A stretch of DNA of 64,000 bases from positions 216,001 through 280,000 of the forward strand of contig VCJN01001768.1 in NCBI GenBank assembly GCA_006384855.1, written 5' to 3'. Below the pieces are notes generated by a model. It was not told the origin of the DNA, searched no databases, and saw only the letters and a list, made by a program, of their open reading frames with translations. Source of the DNA: Tetraselmis striata. Its lineage: Eukaryota; Chlorophyta; Chlorodendrophyceae; Chlorodendrales; Chlorodendraceae. How positions within the stretch are numbered: position 1 is the first letter of the stretch; the number at the start of each line of letters is the position of its first letter. The position numbers and the translations under genes are program-made. This document shows, one piece after another, positions 55,701-64,000 of this stretch.

Positions 55701-57872
55701 GTCGCTGGACTTTTTGAGCATTTGTCCCTGGAGGGTGCGGACGATGGGGCCATGCTGCAGCCCGCGCCGAGCAGCGTCCGGAGCGCCGCGGCAACAGGGC
55801 CCATGCACACGGCTTGCCTCAGTTGCACAATCAATGGCTCGGCAAGATGCTCATAGTGCGGTACTTTATTGCATGGGCAGAAGGCTGGCGGGGCCGGTGA
55901 TGGGGCCGGGGGTGGAGGGCTACAATATGGGCAAGATATCATGTGCATTGCCAGCTGGACACGCTTGCAGCAGCAACATTAAATGGCATGGCGTGGCCTG
56001 AACGCTGCTATTCAATGTTATAGCCGCAGATCCGCCTGGCGGGCCATGAACCGACGGTGTTATCTTTGTCAGCAGTCGCATTCAACATGCCTTTCTTATC
56101 ACATTTCTGTTGGATACCGACAGCCATGCATACTCATGTGGTGGAGCATGGCGGCGGTCAGCATCTAGTTGGAATATGGTGGAGCCCTAAAAGCAATAAA
56201 GCAAACTTGAAATTTGAAATTTGTTACAACCTTATTTCTGCCAGTAGTTTAATTACGCAAGCAAGTTGTCTCACAGCCCGGCTGCATGAACCCGCGATGG
56301 GTCGGCCGTAGCCAGGTATCATAATACATACTAGCAAGCTACCCAACGCAATGGTGGGGTGGTTGTCCGCTCTATGTATAGGTAGCAGTCAGCATTCATC
56401 AGTATTCGTATACAGACATATCGTGTGCGTGTAATCGGCATAATTTCAATAGTCGTAGTTTCCATGCTGCTAAAGGCCCAAGGATCCGAAATCAGTACGA
56501 CCTGCCCCTACGCATAAGGGAAGGCTAACATGGAATGAAATTGAAAGTCTGAACGATGTGGCAACCAACGTATCCCAACTAAACTTGTCAATACCTAGAA
56601 AGCTACATATCGGCAGAACCCATTTCTATTTATCAACTTACACAAACAGTACACGAGTGTGTATCGAACGAGGATTTGAAAAGCACGCCTATCTGCCCGG
56701 TACGCACTACGTTGTGATTCATATTGTACGATTTCGTATTGCATCACGACATTCGGCGGTCATAGGTGTAGGGCGGCGGTGTCCGCTCCCTGCTGGCGGG
56801 CGCGGCGCACCTCCTGCAAGCATCGCGAGTTGGGCGCCTGCGTGTTGGCCCAGGTAGTCCGCGCGGGTCGCGTCGGGCCGGAAGCAGACCCGGTCGAAGT
56901 CCAGCTGCTTGGGCGTGGCGCACTCGTTCATGAGGTCGTCCACGTCGCACACCCCCACCCCCTGCGAAAGGCCAGGGCACATTTCGGTGGTCGGGCACAC
57001 AGGCATGTGTTTGGTTGTGCCGGTTTGCGTGCGCCATCCAGCAGACGACAAATCCACGGACTCATCATACGACTTTGGACGACATGGCGCACCCGCCCGG
57101 TGTTTAAAAGCTGCGAGATAGCGCGCGTACGGTGTCTCTTGTACCCAGTGGGTGTGTGTGCTGGCCCGGTCGGAATTGCCGTAGTCCCTATATGCCTGCT
57201 GTGACTGTGACTGTGAGTTATTTTTCTTGCTTGTGGCGAAAATGGGGTACTGTACCCCGAAGAGTAGCCACTAATCCGTATCATTGCAAGGATTATTTCT
57301 AGCTATATCACTAATCCTTATAGCTAGCACTCTTCTAGCGACTGCCTGCGCCGGTAGGGATGCTGCACATTATGGGAATTGAGGGTATGCAGCATATCAA
57401 CAGGCGGGCGCCGCGTACCCGAAGATCCCACGTGCAGACATCGCCAATACCACCCATGCTGCACCAGTAGGCGCTGCCGGGCGCGTCGCCCCCGCGCGCC
57501 CAGTCCGCCAGCTGCTGGCTGCCCGCCGTGGCGCCGCCGCCGCGGGGGCGAGGGCGGCAGTGCTGCAGAAACGCGCAGCCCTCCCCGGCGCCAAATGCCA
57601 GCGGGCCGGCCATATCCCAGTTGGCAATGTACCTGTCAGGGGTGCGGCGACGGCGGGGTGTGTGTGTTAACTGGGCAAAGGTGGGAAGGGGAGGGGGGAG
57701 GGATCCGAGGGCGTGTCCGGTGTTGTAATATTATTTATCCCTCACAATCTGCATTAACTTTGACAACCGTAGTAACATTTAATTGAGACTGAAAAATTTA
57801 ATGCTTTCTGGCCACGAGTCTGAAGATCCGTGTTGTATTTGTGGCGTATTGGGGTGTATTTCAAGATGTACA

Positions 57873-57914
<42 letters not shown>

Positions 57915-60900
57915 GGAGGGTCAAAACAGTATATGCCACGAACCCAAAGCATGGCAACGGTAGTACCTGCCCACTTTGGTCTGGGGTGCTCCCGCTTGCT
58001 AGGGTGAGCATCACGGCGGTGTTTATAATACTCAAGAGGAGGTTAGGGGGCCAATTGGAGGGGTGGGGGAGGGAGGGGGAGTACCAGCCGGTGTCCTCCA
58101 GCATGGCCATCGTGATGGGGGAGAATACGTTCTGTGAGGAGGTGCCGTCTGTGGCGCCGTCCATGATCTCCCCCTGGAACCAGCGGCTGTCCCAGTGGCT
58201 GCCCACGGTGCCGCGGAAGCCCTCGTCCTCCAGCTTGGCGCCAAAGAGGGTGGAGCAGTTGAAGTGCTGCCGCACCTGGGGGCGGCCAGCGACCACCGCG
58301 GCGACGTCACGCAGCCGCAGGGGGCGCCCAGAGACCGGCGGCTAGCTAGCTGGTACGGCGCTGGGCCGGAGGGTCGCACCTGCTGTACCACCCGCGGCGT
58401 CGTGATGAAGTGCTCCGGGCTGCCCGTTGTGTCGACCTCCTGGGAGTAATGCGCAATCAGGCAGCATGAGGCGCCCAAAGGAGCAAGCAGGGCGGGGGGT
58501 GCCTGCTCACTCTAGACGCCACTGCACTGCGCTCGGCACAGAGCGTTCCGATGGGTGCCGGTGTATGGGTGCCGGCGCACTTATATCAAAAGCCCTTGAA
58601 GAACCCTTATCATAATACGCCTCCAACTGGGCTTGCATGCAAACGGTTGTATATGCGAACATCACTATAGCTCCACCATGGTTTCGTCTACATCTGACCT
58701 CTAGCGGCTAGGTCACCTCATTATTCGCAGTAGTGTTGCCGGCGCCCTCGGAAGCAACTGGATGACGTAACAGCAGCATGCCCCCCCCCCCCCCCCCCCC
58801 CCCCACCCCGCCAGCCTACTCCTGCCCCCGCTTGTTCTCGTTTCTCCCAGGTGTTCAGCAGGGAGCATTCTCCCTCAAGGACAGTACTCAGGAGTCAAGG
58901 CAGGCAGGCCACATACGCCCCAGCGCCCCTCTGCCTGCGCCCGTGATCTTCCTCCGCAGAAACGGCATGCGCTGGTGGCAATGAGTCTGGCGGAGGAGAG
59001 AGGCGCGGCGCACCTGCAGCACGTTATGGATGCCCCGTGGCGCGCCGTCGTCGTCCAGGAAGAAGCCAAACAGCGGCGCGGTGAAGCCCAGCGCGTGAAT
59101 GGCCTCATGCACCGCGGTGCCGAGCTGGCCGGGGGGTGCACGCGCAGCGCTGAGCTCAGCGCGGGAGCCAGACCGATGCCACCGGCTGAGCGCTCGGCTC
59201 TGCAGGCTATGGCTAAAAGGCTTTACACGCTATACTAAACCCTTCCACCAGAGCCTGTAATAATTCACTGAAAGCGCATTAGTGAAGCCTATATTACTTA
59301 ATTAATAAGACATGCATCAAACAGTTCAGAAATAAAGTGCCAATTGAAAACATTTCACAAAAACGCACGCAGGACGGGAAGGGGGGTCCGCTGAATGGCC
59401 GCCCACCTGGTCTGTGAACGCGCCCTCCGAGGGGTCGATGCTGCCGGGGCAAAAGTTGATAAAGCCCGCCAGGGGGCGCGAGGTGCGCAGGTCCAGCTCG
59501 CAGGGCGCCGCGTACGCGATGGTGCCGCTGTCGCAGTAGCTTGTCTGCGGGGCAAGCGCGGGCGTCAAGTCGCTGCCTCAGCCACAGTACTCTCGGATTC
59601 CTTTTAAATACACCGTATCTCGGTATCTCACAACACTACCTTTCATTAATATAGACAATGTTTTGAAAACAATCTCAACTTTCATCAAATTATAATCTTC
59701 ATCGGCAGTTATCTCCGAGCGCCAAACGGCTTCATCTCTGCCAGTTTTTACTTCCAGAACACCTAATCGTTTCTAATCCCAGCGGATTATCTACACAATC
59801 GGACAGTGTCGCCTTAAGAAACATGCTATTCCCATGCCAAAGGAGTCATCGCATCGCAGCAGGCACTTGCCTTGGAAGCCACATAGAGAATGAAGTCCGC
59901 ATCCGGCGCTCCGGCTCCGCCTGCACCCGTAGTATGCGTGCTTACTAAGATGTGCGCCATGCCTGGACCCTCCAGGTGCCACGTTAGCACGTCGTAAGCA
60001 CATGGCGCCGGATGTACCTGAGTACTCGCGGCAGTCGCGGCCGTCCGGCGTGCACAGGCGGTAGCCGCCAAAGTAGTTGCGCAGGTTGTGGGCGATGCCA
60101 ATGGCCGGGCTGCCGCAGTACTCCTGCGACGCGAGCTCGACGCAGGCCACCGAGCCGTCCGGTAGCGTCGTCTTGCTGGCGCATTCGCGCGGCAGGCGCA
60201 GGGCGCTGCCCACTTGCTGGCGCACCTGCATGGGGACGGTTGCGGGAAGGGGACGGCGCATGCAGCGCTCAGTTGCGCTCATCGAATAGGAACTGAGTAC
60301 CGCTCGACGCCCCCCCCCCCCCCCCCCCCCCCCCGCCCTTTCACTGTGGCCATTAATACATCTGCTGGACCACGCCAACTCACCCGGACATGGCGCATCA
60401 GCTCCGCCACCATCGCCGGCAGCAGCCTATCCTGCAGGAAGGCCACCTGGCGCGGGTCATCAAGGTTCCCCAGCTGGTAGTCGAGGTGCACGCGCAGCGG
60501 CGTGGGCACCGGTGGAACGTCGAGACCCATGCGGAATAGGTGCTCCGACAGCGTCGCGCTCTGCCACGACAGCTGCGCCATCATTGTGCCGTGCTGGTGC
60601 GAGGTGTGGTTTTGGAGCCGCTGCCAGAGCCACTGCCCTGGGTGCCCCTCGCGCCCCGCCGCCGACGACCCCTGCACCTCCGTATCCGCACCTGCGGTAT
60701 CATTTTGTTCAGGCATATGAGTACCTCACCGCCTTCCGAAACGCGGTGGTATTTCAATTGCTGCCCCCTACTGAGCGATCGCCTACACGGGGCACTCCTG
60801 GAGCAATACTACGAAACGGCGATGTGGAGCGGTTGCAAGGGTTGTACACGTAGCAGCTATGGCCCAGGGACGAGAAAGATAAATACAATAGAAGCTCTCT

Positions 60901-61115
60901 GTATCTGCATGTACATGCGAGGGGAAAGGGAGGCAAGGGAGGGGGCAATGAGCGCACAAGCAACGGTGGGAACTCGAGCGGGCGTTGTCGCCGCCGCGGG
61001 CGGATGGCTCACCACAGGGCGATACGACGGCCGCCAAGACGACGAGCAGTGACAGCGGCGCGATGCCAACGCGGCGCCGCTGCAGTGCGATAGCGTGATC
61101 TCGCCGTGGTTTCAT
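43792..61115 (-). CDS. Leishmanolysin/gametolysin-like M8 metallopeptidase, membrane-anchored
   Basis: Secreted zinc endopeptidase family; green algal relatives act on the extracellular matrix. Predicted exons: 61115-61013, 60691-60384, 60225-60018, 59962-59871, 59544-59407, 59124-59014, 58439-58380, 58275-58085, 57632-57419, 56961-56811, about 55845-55572, 46252-45886, 45663-45506, 45294 to about 44930, 44199 to about 43794. Phases match wherever both ends are fixed. A signal peptide opens it (residues 17-34, IAPLSLLVVLAAVV). HEAIH is at 289-293, with the third zinc His in HWDSRWFQGE near 367, then EDTGWY and Cys-rich M8 C-terminal segments. After a 9.3-kb intron comes an EGF-like module (CSGHGHCRDGTCICHLG), a Pro-rich linker, an unassigned domain and a membrane helix (AFVLGAAALLLAGTAILVCI). 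One intron (59545-59870) has a GC donor. The start of exon 11 and the last two exon ends are uncertain, and two separate genes cannot be fully excluded. Confidence 0.8.
44603..44718. repeat. Imperfect long hairpin in an M8 intron
   Basis: GTTCATGATGAA at 44603-44614 pairs exactly with TTCATCATGAAC at 44707-44718. Inside, AAAACACATTTCGGCGGCAG pairs with CTGCCACCGAATTGTGTTT with a few mismatches, leaving a loop of about 26 bases. A small inverted-repeat element or a small-RNA precursor would look like this. Confidence 0.7.
48201..49010 (+). pseudogene. Gag-like protein, broken copy
   Basis: SGYEDVRPVSRVPGLFP and, in another frame, LDVLRARHFQHAAEHLGSAI then FGDLMENNERRVF match the 196-residue protein of copy 2. 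Frameshifts at about 48510 and near 48780 and loss of the Arg/Gly tail's frame show decay. Confidence 0.65.
49100..51114 (+). pseudogene. Tyrosine recombinase, interrupted copy
   Basis: Core-binding and catalytic pieces are readable in several frames: YVAWIGERSHVGAKSLQPYM, then FTFFARGLIGVSWRVRDVRI, and after a 420-base insertion SSHSLRKGAASTANAIGVPL and LDYIDPNVLP. The GGW motif of copies 1 and 2 is replaced by GVRTTN here, so a catalytic-region position is also changed. Nonfunctional as it stands. Confidence 0.7.
51378..51654 (+). mobile_element. tRNA-derived SINE with target-site duplication
   Basis: Body 51391-51641, flanked by TTGACTCCGTTTT and TTGACTCTGTTTT (13 bases, one difference). 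The head has an A-box region CGCTCGGTAGAGCGG and an exact B-box GGTTCGATTCC (51443-51453). The acceptor-like ends TACATC and GATGTA pair, and a loop CTCGTAT would place a CGT (Thr) anticodon, though the anticodon stem is imperfect. The tail has GGGGCGGCTTCGGCCGATGT and ends in TTTACTTTACT. It sits between the terminal repeat and outer block of recombinase element copy 3, so it is younger than that element. Confidence 0.85.
52138..52345. repeat. LINE 3' tail relics, two orientations
   Basis: Reverse tail at 52138-52185 (CAACACAGCAAGCCGCCTAA) is followed after GGGATGCGGGATGCGGGA-type repeats by a forward-like tail (CCGCTTTTAGCGGTTGATTT, ending in AATTCACACCAG). Confidence 0.6.
52505..52735 (-). 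repeat. Dispersed ~240-bp repeat, copy 4 (reverse)
   Basis: Reverse complement of the family at 4225 and 29255, from the T-rich start and GGACAGGACTGGCACC to GGATCACCGTCTAAAACACT. Confidence 0.75.
57876..57910 (+). repeat. CT microsatellite
   Basis: Pure CT dinucleotide array in an M8 intron. Confidence 0.95.
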
Positions 61116-61407
61116 TTTGCCAAGAAGCACTGGTGCAGGGTGATGGGGGATCCCACCGCCGTCGCGACGGTGCACACGAGTAGAGGCGCACGACGCCCCG
61201 CTTTGCCGCAGCTCGCGACACCCCCGAGGGCGGGCGGGCGGCCGCCGCGGGAAGCCCCACGCGTGGAGCCAAGAAAGCGGGCAGCGAGGCGGCGTGGAAA
61301 TCCGCACAAGTGAGCCTCGAGGCTACGTAGCGCCCGACATCCGCCGCCAGCAGTCCACAGTGACACTCGCCGCCTCAACGAACAGGTACGTGCGGTGTTT
61401 TGAGTTG

Positions 61408-61440
<33 letters not shown>

Positions 61441-62852
61441 AGGGGAGCTTCCGCAGCTCAATCAGAGGCGCGGGCGAGAGTACTTGCGCAGGAGCAGCTT
61501 AGGGAGCGATTGCAAGGCGGACGAGGAAATTCGCAAGTAGACGTTTCGTCGAGCTCCGGCTGTGGCCGGCCGCCGGGTGCGCTGGGCGTGTAGCTCCTGG
61601 CGCAGCGTGTCTACTAGTGATGTGAGTTGCCACTTCGACATGCCTGGCGGCCTGGCGGCGTTATTATTCGCCGGTACGCGCGCCCTCGTCTCGGCGGCAA
61701 CGACTATTAGCGACTAACTCATCCGTCCGGAGCAGTGTGTGCGTATTTATTTGTGCATTTTGTAACGGTAAGGTAAATAAAGAAAAGTAAAGCTCGCCCC
61801 CAGGGTCATCGGCAAAAGCCGCCCCAGCACTGCTTGACCTCGTCCGCCAACTCGATGTAATAACGGTATTTCGCGCACTTCCGAATCTGCCCGTTCTCAT
61901 AGAATCGGGAGTGCAATATATATATGTAGTCATAGTAGTAGTGTGATATTACATACAATATCGTAGGTGTAGTGCACCCGTACAAACACCAACGGTCTGC
62001 GGATAAATCACGTGTTCGACCCCCCTCCCGCGAAGCGGAAAGATCAGCTGAAAAGGATAAATATCATGAATATATAACGAATATATAACGAACACTTTGA
62101 CCCGAAGGTGCAAAACAGTCATAATATTTTTTTAGTCACGCGGTTCAATTGTACTGTAAATTGCGGCCATATATAAACCCGCGGTACGTGGGGCTCGACT
62201 ATTGGTTTAATTTCTCTACTCCGTACCGGTATAAAAGGTAAAGTAAAGTTCGCCCGGGGACATCGGCCGAGGCCGCCCCAGCACTTGACCGGTACCGGTA
62301 CGGGTATAATATACGGTAATATACGGTAATCGATGGTCAGTATAATTAAAAAACCGCTATTCTCTTTTCAATATCTTAAAAACATAGGAGATAGCGATTA
62401 CTGGCACTGTGAACATAACAGAGCGATGACTGGTCTGAATTACAAAAAGGGCAGTAACAAATCCACCTACTACAAAAAGTGGTACCAGAAACTTGACTGG
62501 TACCGCCTGTGCATAGGGTATTAGGTCCGCTCCGGGCAGGGACATCGGCCGAAGCCGCCCAATTTTTTTGCATATGTACATGAGCTCGCAGCAGAAGGCG
62601 ATCAGGACACCACCCGAAAAGGCAATAGGAAACGTCCACTACAGCGCGCACTAACTACATATATGCGCTGCACAGCGCGCGTCGTATCATCCTCGTCTGC
62701 CGCTACTAGCGTCGCCTCCGCCAGCCAGCAGCGCCGCGACTGCGCTCACTGCCGCTCGACCTGACGCAGCATAGTCGCCGAAGTGCGAGAAGCGTGCGGG
62801 AGGCAGAGGTAGACAGCGCAGTTGGACCCTCCGGGGTGCGGAGGCGGCCACC
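61116..62852. other. Divergent intergenic region with SINE tail fragments
   Basis: Separates the starts of the M8 gene (minus) and the next gene (plus). Reverse SINE tails are at 61776-61858 (AGTAAAGCTCGCCCCCAGGG), 62234-62291 (GTAAAGTTCGCCCGGGGACA) and 62521-62563 (GGACATCGGCCGAAGCCGCC). A poly-G tract lies at 61413-61440. Promoters of both genes must be here, but no element could be named. Confidence 0.6.
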
Positions 62853-64000
62853 ATGCCGGCCAAGAAAAAGGGGGCCAAGAAAGAGGTCAGTTGCCAACCT
62901 ATTTTAGCGCGCCCGCGCAGCAGTACATAACTCTGTACTTCGACACCAACCGGACCGCGCGGAAGGCTGGCTGTCGCGGTAGGGGGAATTCCCCCCGGCG
63001 CGGGGGGCGGGGGGGGGGGGGGGGGGGGGGGCTTCAAATGCATGGAATTCGCTCCTCCAGGCCGTCCCCCGGCAGCCATCGCACTGCTGTTGACTGTCGC
63101 AGCCCTCACGCGGTCGAGGGGTGCGCGTGTGGGGCGCGGTGGCGGGGCGCTCTCGGTGGCCTGCGGTGGCCGTCGCGCGCGTCACGCGGACATGGCGCGC
63201 CGCATCCCGCATCCCGCATGCCACCGTTCCGAATGCCCCGCGTCCCCTCCGGGAGACCGCCCGCCCGTTGCTCGCGCCGTACGCCATACCACTGGCCCGC
63301 CCCATGTCTCGCGTGAAGGGGCAACACAGTATATTCACAAGCGAGAGTGTTGCGCTTTTGTTGATTTGCTATTCTTTTTTACTTATTTTTGTCTTATTAG
63401 CACACCCTTCGTCCACTCATGACGGCACACACAGCTATTCTACAATGCATGCTCTGACCCCCTGCTCCCCGCCAGGCCAAACCAAAGATAAAGGAGACTG
63501 AGGAGGAGCGGCAGACGCGGGTGGACCTCGAGCTCCTGGCGGTGCGATCCCCCCCCCCCCCTTTCATCCCCCTCACCCCCCTTCCTTTGCCCATTCCTTT
63601 TTCGTTCGCAATCCCCTCCTCCATTCCCCTATGCCGCTCCCCTCGCTCTCTTCCCTCAGCCCTCCCCGTACCCGACGCATGCTTGACCACCTGCATGCGC
63701 TCAACTCACCGCATCATCCCTGAAACCCTCCCCCCGCGCCCCGGCGTGTGTGTATTGGTGTGCAGGCGGAGGAGAACAACCGCAAGATGGAGGAGGCGGC
63801 GCGGCTGGGGCTGCGAGGAGCGCCAGGTGAGGCGGTGGGGGAGGGAGGGCGCCGCCGCTGTTCTGGGCATGCAGCGAGGGGAGAGGGGGAGGCTGAGGTT
63901 GCTGTGATGGAAAGGGGGAGGGGGCTGTGCGTGAACTTGTTGTGTTGTAAGCGCAGCCATCTGGCGTTCTCTGTCGGGGCGGCACACAAGGCGCCAGCAG
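62853..64000 (+). CDS. Unrecognised Lys/Glu-rich protein, 5' exons only
   Basis: The ATG at 62853 is preceded by GCGGCCACC, a good initiation context. Exons 62853-62885, 63476-63541, 63766-63826 and from 63957 onward have canonical donors and acceptors and agreeing phases (0, 0, 1). They encode MPAKKKGAKKE, then AKPKIKETEEERQTRVDLEL, then AEENNRKMEEAARLGLRGAP and the start of a further exon (IWRSLSGRHTRRQQ). The charged, heptad-poor N-terminus resembles that of some coiled-coil axonemal proteins, but nothing specific identifies it. Introns 1 and 2 contain a poly-G tract and a C-rich tract. The gene runs past the window end. The gap to the divergent M8 gene is about 1.7 kb. Confidence 0.6.

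Overview
The window is nuclear DNA of a eukaryote with spliceosomal GT-AG introns, most likely a chlorophyte green alga. Support comes from an AINTEGUMENTA-type double-AP2 transcription factor (a Viridiplantae family), a leishmanolysin/gametolysin-type M8 metallopeptidase with an EGF-like module, and a short interstitial TTTAGGG-type motif. Coding exons are GC-rich and short. More than twenty poly-C/poly-G tracts of 16-45 bases occur, none in a predicted exon. No species name is offered.

Four protein-coding genes can be modelled exon by exon with agreeing intron phases. (1) BRF (TFIIB-related factor of RNA polymerase III), plus strand, 8030-21993, four exons, 551 aa, with an 11.1-kb third intron full of repeats. 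(2) An ANT-like double-AP2 factor, minus strand, 26916-24084, six exons, 662 aa. (3) A leishmanolysin-like (M8) membrane-anchored metallopeptidase, minus strand, 61115 to about 43792, about 15 exons, with a 9.3-kb intron that carries a whole tyrosine-recombinase retroelement. (4) The first exons of an unrecognised Lys/Glu-rich protein starting at 62853, plus strand, divergent from the M8 gene and running off the window.

Most of the rest is mobile or repetitive DNA. Three copies (1-1585, 4763-7711, 47866-51760) belong to one family encoding a Gag-like protein and a tyrosine recombinase, with direct terminal repeats and no reverse transcriptase between the two reading frames. A related non-autonomous element (17590-20060) and a 2.4-kb near-palindrome (1690-4140) share its terminal motifs. 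tRNA-derived SINEs occur at 51391-51641 (with a target-site duplication inside the third recombinase element), 11797-12055, and as tail fragments at 61.8-62.6 kb. Two degenerate LINE-like elements lie at 31.0-33.2 kb (minus) and 33.4-37.7 kb (plus). The plus-strand one is preceded by an ORF with an FHA-like domain. Other items are a Tc1/mariner fragment, a 67-bp minisatellite of about 1.15 kb, a four-copy ~240-bp dispersed repeat, a Nudix pseudogene and several hairpins.

The layout is thus a handful of conserved genes whose introns and spacers have expanded by nested insertion. The most unusual items are the Gag-plus-recombinase family without reverse transcriptase, its palindromic derivative, and the FHA-like ORF1. 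All exon boundaries are predictions read from splice motifs, phase and family similarity.
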